From Hyphomicrobium sp. D-2 (GTDB taxonomy: Bacteria > Pseudomonadota > Alphaproteobacteria > Rhizobiales > Hyphomicrobiaceae), in the NCBI RefSeq assembly GCF_029872155.1, contig NZ_JARXLA010000003.1, forward strand, positions 124,001 to 188,000: a stretch of DNA of 64,000 bases, given 5' to 3'. The first letter of the stretch is position 1, and each line of letters begins with the position of its first letter. The translations under genes and the position numbers were made by a program. The notes under the pieces were generated by a model. The model saw only the letters and a list, made by a program, of their open reading frames with translations. It was not told the DNA's origin and ran no database searches. Positions 1-9,031 of this stretch are shown here, piece by piece.

Positions 1-1
1 T

Positions 2-478
2 TCATCACCGCGATTGCGCACGCTTGAACCGGCGCGACTAATCGGGACGGCCCGGAAACTCAGCGTGCGCATGGATGACGATTGGCGCGAACTTGATTTC
101 GGCGCGTGGGACGGGCGCACGCTGGAGGAGCTGCGTGCGGACGCGGAAACGGCGGATGCCTTCATGGCATTCTACCGCTCGGCTGATGCGCCAGCGGCGC
201 CGGGCGGCGGAGAAAGCTGGCATATGCTGGAGGCGAGGGTAGCGGCGGCACTGCGGCGCTTGCTTGATCCGGTGTCCGCCGCCTCAACGCCACTGGAAAC
301 TGCGCTGGTCGTCACCCACGCCGGGCCGATCCGCGCGGCGCTGTCGGTGGCGTGCGCCATTCCGTTCGCCAACCTGTGGACATTCCGGATCGAACCGGGA
401 ACGCGCATTACGCTGAGGGTTGGCCGCGATGCGCAAGCTGGTCTATGGGGAGAGATCGTTGAGGTCGTCCAGCCATGA
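2..478 (+). CDS. Histidine phosphatase family protein, C-terminal part (alpha-ribazole phosphatase candidate)
   Basis: The reading frame is already open at the window edge, so the gene starts upstream and the N-terminal RHG catalytic motif is outside the window. The first visible codons encode SSPRLRT, which matches the conserved S-P-x-x-R-x-x-x-T segment of histidine phosphatases. The second catalytic histidine is seen in VVTHAGPIRA near the C-terminus, and WRELDFGAWDGRT is the usual E-x-x-F-G-x-W segment. The stop overlaps the ATG of cobS by four bases, so the two are translationally coupled. In this context the likely role is CobC-type dephosphorylation in nucleotide-loop assembly of cobalamin. 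The family is clear; the substrate is inferred from the neighbour only. Confidence 0.8.
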   Translation, partial: SSPRLRTLEPARLIGTARKLSVRMDDDWRELDFGAWDGRTLEELRADAETADAFMAFYRSADAPAAPGGGESWHMLEARVAAALRRLLDPVSAASTPLETALVVTHAGPIRAALSVACAIPFANLWTFRIEPGTRITLRVGRDAQAGLWGEIVEVVQP

Positions 479-1212
479 ACATCAAGGCGCACATCCGGTC
501 GTTTTCCCATGCGCTGCAGTTCCTGACACGGCTGCCCGCGCCGCCGGTTGATGTTTTCGATCCCGCCGATCTTTCCCGCTCTGCGCTGTGGTTTCCGGCT
601 GTTGGCGCCATCGTTGGTGCAATCGTTGCCGCCGCAGTCATGGTGGGCGGACTGGCTTCGCCGTGGATCGGTGCGCTGCTTGGCCTGGTGGCGTGGGTGT
701 GGGTGACGGGCGCGCTGCACCTCGATGGCCTTGGCGATGTCACGGACGCGCTTTCAGGATCGCACCGCTCGCCTGAAAAGCTGCTGCAGATTATGCGCGA
801 TCCGCATCTGGGTGCGTTCGGAGCGATTGCCATCGCCCTGCAGCTCATCGCCAAGCTGGTGCTGCTGGCGGAAGTGGCAACGCAGGCGGGCTTTATGCCG
901 CTGATATTGATTGCTGCCTGGGTGCGGTTGGGCGCGCCGGTGTGGAGCCTTGCCGTACCGCCGCTCGCAACGGGTTCGGGCGAGCGCTTCGCATGGCAGA
1001 TCGATCCGCGATTGATCGCAGCCGAAGCCGCCGTGCTGACACTGATAACGGTGTGGTTTGCGCCCGTGTTGCTGGCGGCGCTGCTTATCATTCCTGCGGT
1101 CGCGCTATACTGGCGCTGGCGGCTTGGCGGCATCACGGGGGATTGCCTCGGCGCCAGCATTGAGGTGACCGAAACGTTGCTGCTGCTTCTTCTGGCCGTT
1201 TGGATCGCATAG
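475..1212 (+). CDS. cobS: Adenosylcobinamide-GDP ribazoletransferase
   Basis: CobS joins alpha-ribazole (or its phosphate) to adenosylcobinamide-GDP, the last condensation in cobalamin synthesis, at the inner membrane. The 245-residue product has the usual family length. It carries the N-terminal FLTRLPAP segment (16-23), the acidic HLDGLGDVTDAL motif (82-93), MRDPHLGAFG (107-116) and GGITGDCLGA near the C-terminus, separated by several hydrophobic helices. It overlaps the preceding phosphatase gene by ATGA. With cobU and bluB nearby it forms a lower-ligand attachment locus. Confidence 0.95.
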   Translation: MNIKAHIRSFSHALQFLTRLPAPPVDVFDPADLSRSALWFPAVGAIVGAIVAAAVMVGGLASPWIGALLGLVAWVWVTGALHLDGLGDVTDALSGSHRSPEKLLQIMRDPHLGAFGAIAIALQLIAKLVLLAEVATQAGFMPLILIAAWVRLGAPVWSLAVPPLATGSGERFAWQIDPRLIAAEAAVLTLITVWFAPVLLAALLIIPAVALYWRWRLGGITGDCLGASIEVTETLLLLLLAVWIA

Positions 1213-1285
1213 TTTGCGGCACAGAATATCTGACGCGCCCCATGGTATCGATGGGCGTGAAATAGAATATTGGGGGATTTCTGAG

Positions 1286-1822
1286 ATGTCGGAAGCCATC
1301 GTCAAACGTATGATGTGGTTTGTATTTCTTGTCGCGGCGAGTATCGTCGCGACGACGGTATTCGCATGCGCATTTCCATTCGCGGCGGTTGCAGCACTGG
1401 CTGCACTCGATACCGAATATGAGGATGGCGCGTGGCTGGTTGGCGCCTCATGGCTGGCCAATCAGGCCTACGGCTTCGGCGTGCTCGGCTATCCGCTTGA
1501 GCTGCAGGCGTTCGGCTGGGGGCTGTTCATGGGCGCCGGTGCGATTGCGGGCTACTATGCGGCGCGCGCGATTGTGTTGGCACTGAAGCCCTACGGCATG
1601 ATCGCGATGCTTGCTGCTGCTCTCCCGGTGGCATTCCTTGTCTATCAGGCAGGCATCTATGCTGGCACACTGGTGCTCACGCACGGCGAAGGCGCGTTCC
1701 GTTACGATGTCGTGCGGTACGTGGCGACGGTCGAGGTGATTGGGTTCGCGGTGCTGCTGGTTGTGCACCGGATCGCCTTTGCAGCGGGTTTTGTGACGCC
1801 GAACGCGATTGAGCGCGCATAA
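1286..1822 (+). CDS. Unknown polytopic membrane protein in the cobalamin locus
   Basis: I do not recognise this 178-residue protein. I chose the ATG at 1286 because GGGGGA lies about ten bases upstream; the frame is open to 1214 but has only a TTG there. It has about five hydrophobic segments, an acidic DTEYEDGAW stretch after the first, and a conserved-looking NQAYGFGVLGYPLE loop followed by a glycine-rich helix (FGWGLFMGAGAIAGYYAAR). The size and helix number resemble substrate-binding S subunits of ECF vitamin transporters or small metal permeases, but no diagnostic motif is visible. Lying between cobS and the opposing cobU, a role in cobalt or cobalamin-precursor uptake is possible but only inferred. 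Confidence 0.65.
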   Translation: MSEAIVKRMMWFVFLVAASIVATTVFACAFPFAAVAALAALDTEYEDGAWLVGASWLANQAYGFGVLGYPLELQAFGWGLFMGAGAIAGYYAARAIVLALKPYGMIAMLAAALPVAFLVYQAGIYAGTLVLTHGEGAFRYDVVRYVATVEVIGFAVLLVVHRIAFAAGFVTPNAIERA

Positions 1823-1844
1823 CAGTCGGCTCAGTAAACGCCCG

Positions 1845-2363
1845 TTACTTCAGAATTAGCGGCAGGCCGGCCGCAACGAAAACGACGCGGTCGGCCGCCG
1901 CTGCCATGCGCTGGTTCAAGCGCCCCTGCGCGTCTCTGAAGGCGCGGCCGAGCGCGGTTTCCGGCACCAGTCCCATCCCCACCTCGTTCGACACCGCAAC
2001 GATTGGCGCACGATGGTTGCCGCGCGCAATCGCAGCGATCAGGCGCTCAGTCTCCGCATCGATATCGCGCTCGGCGAACATCATATTGCTGAGCCACAGG
2101 GTGAGGCAGTCGATCAGTGTCGGGCCGGCAAGCGTCGGAATAGTTTCCGCGAGCGTCAGCGGCGCGTCCAGCGTCTGCCACTGTTCATCCCGGCGGTCGC
2201 GGTGATGGGCGATGCGCTGGCGCATTTCCTCGTCCAGCGCCTCAGCCGTGGCAATATAGGTCCACGGCGCGGGCAGGCGCTTTATCAACTCTTCAGCATA
2301 ATGGCTTTTGCCGGAGCGGGCGCCGCCCAGCACAAGGGTGAAGCGTGGCGTTTCATCAGTCAC
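1845..2363 (-). CDS. cobU: Bifunctional adenosylcobinamide kinase / adenosylcobinamide-phosphate guanylyltransferase
   Basis: This enzyme (CobU/CobP) phosphorylates adenosylcobinamide and then transfers GMP from GTP, giving the GDP-cobinamide substrate of CobS. The 172-residue product opens with FTLVLGGARSGKS, where GGARSGKS (13-20) is the P-loop. IATAEALDEEMRQRIAHHRDRR contains the conserved histidine region of the guanylylated loop, and LIDCLTLWLSNM and VSNEVGMGLVPE are family signatures. The start is a GTG with no strong ribosome binding site. It is transcribed toward the membrane protein gene and divergently from bluB. Confidence 0.94.
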   Translation of the reverse strand: MTDETPRFTLVLGGARSGKSHYAEELIKRLPAPWTYIATAEALDEEMRQRIAHHRDRRDEQWQTLDAPLTLAETIPTLAGPTLIDCLTLWLSNMMFAERDIDAETERLIAAIARGNHRAPIVAVSNEVGMGLVPETALGRAFRDAQGRLNQRMAAAADRVVFVAAGLPLILK

Positions 2364-2487
2364 GGGCGGGTCCGATCTGCCGCAGAGGTTTTAGCGGCTT
2401 TCTTATCGGCCTCCGTTTGTCCCGCGGCAAGGGTAGGATAGAACGGCGGCAGGAGTAGCGTGGCAGCAGGAGCCTCAGAGAAGCGAG

Positions 2488-3144
2488 ATGACCGGCGACA
2501 GGCGACACAATCCGCCTCAGTTTGATGACGCGTTCCGCGCGCGTTTGCGGGAGCTTGTGTTCTGGCGCCGCGATGTGCGCCGGTTCCGACCTGAGCCGAT
2601 TGATGACGCGCTGTTGAGCGAACTGATCGCGCTTGCCTCCCGCGCGCCCTCGGTTGGTTACAGTCAGCCGTGGCGGTTCGTGTTGGTGGAATGTCCTAAG
2701 CGCCGCGCGCAGGTGCGGGCCTCGTTTGAACGCGCGAACGCCGATGCGCTTGCGTCCTATGGCGAAGACCGTCGCGGGCTTTATGCGCGCCTCAAGCTTG
2801 AAGGGCTCGACGTCGCGCCGGTGCATCTGGCCGTTTTCGCCGATGAGGCAACGGATGCGGGGGCCGGACTTGGCAGCCGCACGATGCCGGAGACGATGCG
2901 CTATTCGGTGGTTGGCGCCGTGCAGACGCTGTGGCTGGCGGCGCGCGCGCACGGGCTTGGTGTCGGCTGGATCTCGATCCTTGAGCCGGATGTCGTTTCG
3001 GCAGCGCTGGATGTGCCCGCCACATGGAGGCTGGTTGCGTATTTGTGCATCGGCTGGCCGGCGGAGGAGCATCTCGATCCGGAACTGGAGCGCAGTGGCT
3101 GGCAGGACCGCGTTGACGTGTCCGGGCTGATCGTCAAGCGCTGA
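2488..3144 (+). CDS. bluB: 5,6-dimethylbenzimidazole synthase
   Basis: BluB is a flavin-destroying nitroreductase-fold enzyme that turns FMNH2 and oxygen into dimethylbenzimidazole, the lower ligand of B12. The 218-residue product has FWRRDVRRF (25-33) with the conserved aspartate, APSVGYSQPWRF (53-64), GLGSRTMPETMRYSVVGAVQ, GLGVGWISIL and CIGWP, all typical of BluB rather than of general nitroreductases. Its presence implies aerobic synthesis of true B12 and completes the locus with cobS and cobU. The next gene downstream converges on it with about 50 bases between. Confidence 0.93.
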   Translation: MTGDRRHNPPQFDDAFRARLRELVFWRRDVRRFRPEPIDDALLSELIALASRAPSVGYSQPWRFVLVECPKRRAQVRASFERANADALASYGEDRRGLYARLKLEGLDVAPVHLAVFADEATDAGAGLGSRTMPETMRYSVVGAVQTLWLAARAHGLGVGWISILEPDVVSAALDVPATWRLVAYLCIGWPAEEHLDPELERSGWQDRVDVSGLIVKR

Positions 3145-3193
3145 CGGCGATTGCACGCCAACGTTCAAGCATGCAGCGTTTACTCAGCTGGCG

Positions 3194-6100
3194 TCACTCC
3201 GCTGGTGCGTGCAACGCTTCCGGCTCCGATTTCGCGCGGCGCATCGAGAAGCGGCGCACCACCACGTAGAAAACCGGCGTAAACACCAGCCCGAACAGCG
3301 TGACGCCGATCATGCCCCAGAAAACGCCGGTGCCAAGCGCGATGCGCATTTCCGCGCCTGCGCCGGTGGCGATGTAGAGCGGCACGACGCCGAGCGTAAA
3401 TGCCAGTGACGTCATAAGGATCGGACGCAGACGTAGGCGGCTGGCTTCCACAGCGGCCGTTACGAGATCACGCCCCTGATCTTCCAGCTGGCGCGCAAAT
3501 TCGACGATGAGAATGGCGTTCTTGGCTGCCAGACCAAGCAGCACGATGAAGCCGATCTGCGTCAGGATGTTGATGTCCTGACCGTGCAGGCGCACGCCGA
3601 ACAGCGCGCTAAGCAGACACATCGGCACAATGAGAATGATGGCCAGCGGCAGCGACCAGCTCTCAAACTGCGCGGCGAGCGCAAGGAACACGAACACGAC
3701 CGACAGCACGAAGATGTAGTAACCGGTGCCGCCGACCTTGACCTCCTGATAGGAAAGATCGGTCCACTCGTAGGTGATGCCCTCGGGAAGTTCCTGCTTG
3801 GCCAGCTCCGCCATCATTGCCAGACCCTGGCCGCTGGAAATACCGGGTTTCAGTGCGCCGTTCACTTCCACCGTCGGGAACAGGTTATAGCGCGGCACGC
3901 GATCGGGGCCGGAGATGTTGCGGAACGAAATCAGATTGCCGAGCGGCACCATCTGACCCATTTCGTTGCGCACGCGGATGCGGCTGACGTTCTGCGGATC
4001 GGTGCGGAAATCGGCATCAGCCTGCGCGGTCACGCGGAACGTGCGTCCAAACATGTTGAAGTCGTTGACGTAGGCCGAGCCGAGATAAACACGCAGCGCT
4101 TCGAAGATGGCCTCCAGCGGAACCTTCAGCATCTGCGCCTTGTCGCGATCAACGTCGACGTAAAGCTGCGGTGTGCCGCTGGAATAGCTGGTGAAGACGT
4201 TGGAAATGCCAGGCAGCTTGTTGGCTTCGGCAATGAAATCGTCGGCAACCGCCTGGAACTCGGCCGGTGTCATGTTGGCGCGGTTCTGCAGGCGCATGGA
4301 GAATCCGGTCTGCCCACCCATGCCGCGCACTGGCGGCGGAACGAACACGGAGGTTTTGGATTCTTCAATGCCGTCCAGCCGACTGCGGATGTCATCAACG
4401 ACGACATCAATGTCGAGGCCGCGTTTGGCCCGTTCGCGCGCATCCTCGACGATGGCGAAGATCGTGCCGGAATTACTGGCGTTCGATCCGGTTGATCCGG
4501 CCCGCCCGGTGTATGCGGAGGTATGCGCGACACCCGGAACTTCGAGCACTATCTTGTTCGCGCGCTGGATCACCTCATCGGTGCGCGGCAGCGATGCACC
4601 CTGCGGAAGCTGGATCGAAACGATGATGATGCCGCGGTCCATCTTCGGGATGAAGCCGGTGGGCGTGTGAAACAGCATCCAGCCAGCGATGCCCAGCAAC
4701 ACGGCGTAGAGCATCAGCATCAACGGCGAAATACCGATGATGAAGCGGACGAACACGCCGTAGATTTCTGACAGTTTGTCGAAGACGTAGTTGAACGCCC
4801 GGAAGAATGCGTGCACCGGCCACATGAGCAGGCTTTTCTTCTCGTGGCTGGTGTGCGGTTTCAGTAGCAAAGCGCACAGCGCAGGACTAAGCGTCAACGA
4901 GTTGAAAGCCGATATGACGGTGGCGGTTGCGACGGTTACAGCGAACTGCTGATAGAACTGTCCCGTGATCCCTGCGACGAACGCGGTCGGCACGAACACG
5001 GCGGTAAGCACCAGCGCGATGGCGACGAGCGCGGTGCCCACTTCATCCATCGTCACGCGCGCGGCCTCGATGGGTGACAGACCCTCGGCCAGCTTTCGCT
5101 CTACGTTCTCGACGACAACGATAGCGTCATCGACAACGATGCCGACGGCCAGCACAAGGCCGAACAGCGTGAGCATGTTGATCGAGAAGCCCAGCCCCTG
5201 CATCACCGCGAAGGTGCCGATCAACGAGACGGGGATGGCGACCAGCGGGATAATCGTGGCGCGCCATGTCTGCAGGAACAGCAGCACCACGATGATCACG
5301 AGAAACACCGCCTCGGCGATGGTGATGTAGAGCTCGTCGATGGATTCTTCGATGAACTCGGTCGGGTTATAAACGATCCGATATTCCAGCCCCTTGGGGA
5401 AGCGCTCGGCAAGGCGCGCCATCTCGGCTTTGACGGCGTTGGTGGTTTCGATCGCGTTGGAGCCCGGCTGCTGGGTGACGATCAGCACCATCGCGGGGTG
5501 CTCGTCCTGATAGCCGTAGGTGGTGTAATTGAGCGCGCCAAGTTCAACGCGGCCGACGTCCTTCACACGCACTACGCGGCCATCTTCGCCGGTTTTCAGG
5601 ACGATGTTTTCAAATCCGCTTGGCTCAAGCAGGCGGCCCTTAAGCTGCAGCGAAACCTGAAAGGCTCCGACATCACCCTGCGGCGGCTGGCCAAGCGCGC
5701 CACCGGCGACCTGCACATTCTGCGAGCGCAGGGCAGTGAGCACTTCCTCGGCCGTCATGCCACGCAGCGCGATGCGCTCCGGATCAAGCCAGATACGCAT
5801 TGAATACTGGCGGTCGCCGAACAGCGTGACGTTGCCAACGCCCTTGATGCGCGCCAGCTCGTTCTGCACGTTCAGCAGCGCATAATTTGAGACGTAGACG
5901 GAATCGTAGGTGTTGTCGGGCGACAGCATGTGCACGACCAACAACAGATCCGGTGAGCGCTTCTCAACCGTCACGCCGTTGCGGCGCACTTCTTCCGGCA
6001 GGCGGGGTTCGGCCGATGCTACGCGGTTCTGCACCAGCACCTGCGCCTTGTCGACGTCGGTGCCGATGTCGAACGTAACGCTCAGCGACATGGTGCCGTC

Positions 6101-6358
6101 GTCGGTCGACTGCGAGTACATGTAGATCATGTCCTCGACGCCGTTGATCTCCTGCTCGACGACGGAGGCAACCGTATCGGCGACGGTGACGGCGTTGGCG
6201 CCAGGATAGGTGGTGGTGACGGACACTGTGGGTGGCACAATTTCAGGAAACTGTGCAACCGGCAGTGTCAGGTAAGCGATCGAGCCGACGATGACGATGA
6301 TGAGCGACAGGACGGTGGCGAAGATCGGCCGGTCGATGAAGAAGCGGGAGAAGCGCAT
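3194..6358 (-). CDS. RND efflux pump inner-membrane transporter, HAE1 (AcrB/MexB) type
   Basis: This is a proton-driven multidrug exporter subunit of the inner membrane. The 1054-residue length and the start MRFSRFFIDRPIFATVLSLIIVIVG are typical. The TM4 proton-relay aspartates are in VGIVVDDAIVVVENVERKL. FQTWRATIIPLVAIPVSL and GLAAKNAILIVEFA are further HAE1 signatures, and two large periplasmic loops lie between helices 1-2 and 7-8. It begins five bases after the stop of the adaptor gene, so the pair forms an operon. No outer-membrane factor gene is adjacent, so it presumably uses a TolC-like protein encoded elsewhere. The substrate cannot be told from sequence. Confidence 0.94.
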   Translation of the reverse strand: MRFSRFFIDRPIFATVLSLIIVIVGSIAYLTLPVAQFPEIVPPTVSVTTTYPGANAVTVADTVASVVEQEINGVEDMIYMYSQSTDDGTMSLSVTFDIGTDVDKAQVLVQNRVASAEPRLPEEVRRNGVTVEKRSPDLLLVVHMLSPDNTYDSVYVSNYALLNVQNELARIKGVGNVTLFGDRQYSMRIWLDPERIALRGMTAEEVLTALRSQNVQVAGGALGQPPQGDVGAFQVSLQLKGRLLEPSGFENIVLKTGEDGRVVRVKDVGRVELGALNYTTYGYQDEHPAMVLIVTQQPGSNAIETTNAVKAEMARLAERFPKGLEYRIVYNPTEFIEESIDELYITIAEAVFLVIIVVLLFLQTWRATIIPLVAIPVSLIGTFAVMQGLGFSINMLTLFGLVLAVGIVVDDAIVVVENVERKLAEGLSPIEAARVTMDEVGTALVAIALVLTAVFVPTAFVAGITGQFYQQFAVTVATATVISAFNSLTLSPALCALLLKPHTSHEKKSLLMWPVHAFFRAFNYVFDKLSEIYGVFVRFIIGISPLMLMLYAVLLGIAGWMLFHTPTGFIPKMDRGIIIVSIQLPQGASLPRTDEVIQRANKIVLEVPGVAHTSAYTGRAGSTGSNASNSGTIFAIVEDARERAKRGLDIDVVVDDIRSRLDGIEESKTSVFVPPPVRGMGGQTGFSMRLQNRANMTPAEFQAVADDFIAEANKLPGISNVFTSYSSGTPQLYVDVDRDKAQMLKVPLEAIFEALRVYLGSAYVNDFNMFGRTFRVTAQADADFRTDPQNVSRIRVRNEMGQMVPLGNLISFRNISGPDRVPRYNLFPTVEVNGALKPGISSGQGLAMMAELAKQELPEGITYEWTDLSYQEVKVGGTGYYIFVLSVVFVFLALAAQFESWSLPLAIILIVPMCLLSALFGVRLHGQDINILTQIGFIVLLGLAAKNAILIVEFARQLEDQGRDLVTAAVEASRLRLRPILMTSLAFTLGVVPLYIATGAGAEMRIALGTGVFWGMIGVTLFGLVFTPVFYVVVRRFSMRRAKSEPEALHAPAE

Positions 6359-6363
6359 GGGGC

Positions 6364-7689
6364 TTACCGCCTTACCGGAGCAGGCGGTATATTAGCCGGC
6401 GCGCTGCCTGCCTTTGCCTCTGCGTTAGACACGGTGAGAGGAGAGCGGCGCGGATTGATCTTCATGCCCGGACGAACACGCTGTTCGCCGCGCAGGATAA
6501 CCCAATCCTCCGGCTCCAGTCCCTTACGGATGACACGCAATCCGTTGTCCATCGGGCCAAGCTGGACGGTGCGCCGCACCGGGATATCGTCGTCGCCGAC
6601 CACATAGACAAAGCGGTTGGCCTGATCGGTGCCGATTGCTTCATCCGGCAGCAGCAGCGCGGTGTATTCAGGCGAGCCCTGCACTCGCACGCGGGCGAAC
6701 ATGCCGGGCGAAAAGAAGCGATCGGGATTGGCAATGACAGCGCGTGCGCGCAGCGTGCCGGTGCCCTGATCCAGACGGTTCTCAAGAAAATCGAGTTTTG
6801 CGGTGTGCGGGAAGCCTTCTTCGTCCGGCAGTTCGAGCCCGACGGTGGCGCCCACGATGCCCTGCGCACCTTTGCCCTGTGCCTGCGACATCCGCTGATA
6901 TTTCAGCGCATCGTTTTCGCTGATGTCGAAATAGATATAGATGGGGTCCTGCTTCACCAGCGTGGTCAGCAGCGTCGAAGCCGATTCCGATCCGCCACCG
7001 CTGACGAAATTGCCCGGCGTCACATACGTGCGGCTGATGCGACCCGCGATGGGCGCGGTGATACGCGTGAAGCTGAGTTCCAGCTCGGCCGCCTTCACGC
7101 GCGCGTCGCCAATCTTCACCAGCGCTTCAGCGTCACGCAGCAGGTTCTCGCGGTCGTCGAATGCCTTCTTGGAGATGTGCTCACGCTTGAGCAGCGGCAG
7201 GCCGCGGTCGACATCCAGCTTTGCGTTGTTGACGCTTACCTTGGCCTGATTGAGCTGGGCCGTGGCTTGATCCAGTGCTCGCTCGAAAGGGCGGGGGTCG
7301 ATCGTGAACAGCAGGTCGCCCGCCTTCACTTCCTGCCCGTCCTTGAAGTTGACTTCAGTCAAGTAGCCGGACACGCGGGCGCGAACATCCACGCTTTCAA
7401 CCGCGTCGAAGCGGCCGGTGAATTCATCCCACTCGATGATCTTGCGCGATGCAGGTTGGGCGACGGTCAGCGTCGGTGCCTTCTGGCCGGACGCTGCGGA
7501 TTTCTGCGCTGGGGCTGCAGCCCCGCTGCCGCTGGCGAAATAGCCCTGCAGCGATTTATTGGCGGTATCGAGCTGCGTTCGCAGATCATCAATGCCCGCG
7601 CTTACGGTGCGTCCGCGCACGGGACCATAAGCGACGACGGCAGCCGCTGCGGCCAGGAGGACGATCAGAATGACGTAGCTGGGACGCAT
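6364..7689 (-). CDS. RND efflux periplasmic adaptor (membrane fusion protein)
   Basis: The 441-residue protein bridges the inner-membrane pump and an outer-membrane channel. It starts with a membrane anchor (VILIVLLAAAAAVVAYG, 6-22) followed by a short linker. The lipoyl halves are seen in RVSGYLTEVNFKDGQEVKAGDLLFTIDPRPF and ITAPIAGRISRTYVTPGNFV. Between them is an alpha-helical hairpin (LDQATAQLNQAKVSVNNAKLDV onward), and a beta-barrel domain follows (DPIYIYFDISENDALKYQ). It has no lipobox, so it is anchored by a helix rather than lipid. It lies just upstream of its transporter in the same operon. Confidence 0.93.
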   Translation of the reverse strand: MRPSYVILIVLLAAAAAVVAYGPVRGRTVSAGIDDLRTQLDTANKSLQGYFASGSGAAAPAQKSAASGQKAPTLTVAQPASRKIIEWDEFTGRFDAVESVDVRARVSGYLTEVNFKDGQEVKAGDLLFTIDPRPFERALDQATAQLNQAKVSVNNAKLDVDRGLPLLKREHISKKAFDDRENLLRDAEALVKIGDARVKAAELELSFTRITAPIAGRISRTYVTPGNFVSGGGSESASTLLTTLVKQDPIYIYFDISENDALKYQRMSQAQGKGAQGIVGATVGLELPDEEGFPHTAKLDFLENRLDQGTGTLRARAVIANPDRFFSPGMFARVRVQGSPEYTALLLPDEAIGTDQANRFVYVVGDDDIPVRRTVQLGPMDNGLRVIRKGLEPEDWVILRGEQRVRPGMKINPRRSPLTVSNAEAKAGSAPANIPPAPVRR

Positions 7690-7860
7690 TACAACTCACA
7701 GATCATGCTGAACCGGCGTGCACCGGAACCGGTCATCCGGCAGATATTACTCGCAAAAAGTAAACTCCATGCCGACAGGCTGTTACGGCAATCTTTCATA
7801 ACGCCTCGGATTGAAGCTTTTGTAGGCCTTTCCTCCCTGTGCCAGTCGGGCAGCAAAGCA

Positions 7861-7902
7861 ACAGGGGCGGACCCGGCGAAAGCCTGGCCCGCCCCTGTAA
7901 CG
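7861..7902 (-). terminator. Hairpin downstream of the doxX-family gene
   Basis: CAGGGGCGG and CCGCCCCTG form a stem around a loop containing CCCGGCGAAAGCCTGG, itself able to pair and similar to REP-type repeat cores. It begins about ten bases after the stop of the minus-strand DoxX gene. On that strand it is followed by a modest T-rich stretch (TTGCTTTG), so termination is likely but not textbook. Confidence 0.5.
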
Positions 7903-7912
7903 TAGGTCGCGG

Positions 7913-8311
7913 TTACTTTCCGTCGCGCGCGCCATCGACGCTGAACGCGCCAGGGCCGGCGGCCACGAAATACAGGAAGACGAAGCAGAACAGGATGGCG
8001 GCATCACCACCATTGTGCACCGGATAAATGCTGTTCGGTGCATGGGCGATCCAATATGCGAACGCCATCAGACCGCTGAGTACAAACGCGACCGGGCGCG
8101 TGAACAGACCAATAAGAAGAAGAAATCCACCAAAGGTTTCAAGTGCGCCAGCAAACCAGGTGAGCTGGAACAGCTCCGGCTGGCCACGCGTGGCTTCGGG
8201 GAAATTGAACAGCTTCTGCGTGCCGTGCATCATGAAAAGCCATGCTGAAACAATGCGAAGCAGGCCGAGCAGGCGTGGTGCCCACACGGTTTCGAGTTCT
8301 GTTTTAGTCAT
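7913..8311 (-). CDS. DoxX family membrane protein
   Basis: The 132-residue protein has four hydrophobic segments and the DoxX features LLRIVSAWLFMMHGTQKLFNFP near the N-terminus, WFAGALETFGGFLLLIGLFTRPVAFVLSGLMAFAYW in the middle and a final segment FCFVFLYFVAAGPGAFSVD. AGGAG lies well placed upstream of the ATG. It sits 81 bases downstream of the sigma/anti-sigma pair on the same strand. DoxX proteins often occur in sigma-F-type regulons of alphaproteobacteria (established for Caulobacter), so co-regulation is plausible. The molecular function is not established. Confidence 0.88.
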   Translation of the reverse strand: MTKTELETVWAPRLLGLLRIVSAWLFMMHGTQKLFNFPEATRGQPELFQLTWFAGALETFGGFLLLIGLFTRPVAFVLSGLMAFAYWIAHAPNSIYPVHNGGDAAILFCFVFLYFVAAGPGAFSVDGARDGK

Positions 8312-8392
8312 CCCATGCGCTCCTGTTCTTCATTTTTGATTTGAACAAGGTAGCGTTGTCTTATGTCGCGCTCAACAAATGTGCGCACGGTA

Positions 8393-9031
8393 CTACCAGC
8401 GCAAAAGTCGCGATCCGATCAGTGCGCCGATGGCGGCCACAAGCAGAGCTGAAAGAATATACCAGACAGCCAAAAACAGCGGGCTGTCGTCGCGGCAGTA
8501 CATTGCATAATAGCTGGCCGCGATGCCGGTCGCGGCGAGACCGGCAACCGCGCCGGCAAAGGCTGGCCGCGTGGGCGCGCCTTTTCTTATCGCCATGATC
8601 AGCACCAACAACGGCGCGAGAGCAAGAAACGGTATCGTGACGATGCAGCCGTGCGAGTTCATGCCGACCATGGTGCTCAGCCATTGTTCGGCGGGCAGCG
8701 CGATGAGTTCGAGAATTATTCCAATAATCAAAATCGCCGGTGCCGCAGCCAGCAGCAGCAGCGGTCCTTTTTGTGTCTGCTCCGGGCGCATGAGCAAGGT
8801 CGCTACGGCCAGGGCGGAGACAAACAGAGATAGCGTAAAGGCCCATTTGAACAGGAAGCGCGGATCGGTCAGGGCTGATGCCATGTCGCCGCGAACAGGC
8901 AGCCAGGCAAAGAATAGCGCTCCGGTCACCAGTGCAGCCAGCGCGGCGGCGATCCATACAATGCGATGGACCGGGGATGGTGGCACCGCCGTGTCAGCGA
9001 CCAGCGCATTGATCAGTTCGTCAGTCTTCAT
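8393..9031 (-). CDS. nrsF: NrsF-type (DUF1109) anti-sigma factor
   Basis: The 212-residue protein has about six transmembrane helices after a short cytoplasmic N-terminus (MKTDELINALVAD). Cys129 (NSHGCIV) and Cys179 (YAMYCRDD) match the two conserved cysteines needed for sensing in Caulobacter NrsF. The ATG at 9031 overlaps the stop of the sigma gene by ATGA; a longer open frame upstream only shadows the sigma gene. By homology it holds the sigma factor at the membrane and releases it on heavy-metal or oxidative stress. The pairing is clear; the signal is inferred. Confidence 0.88.
   Translation of the reverse strand: MKTDELINALVADTAVPPSPVHRIVWIAAALAALVTGALFFAWLPVRGDMASALTDPRFLFKWAFTLSLFVSALAVATLLMRPEQTQKGPLLLLAAAPAILIIGIILELIALPAEQWLSTMVGMNSHGCIVTIPFLALAPLLVLIMAIRKGAPTRPAFAGAVAGLAATGIAASYYAMYCRDDSPLFLAVWYILSALLVAAIGALIGSRLLRW

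Noticed and set aside
2356-3168. 270-codon minus-strand frame over bluB
   Set aside because: It overlaps bluB, whose motifs are all in the plus frame, and has no coding features of its own.
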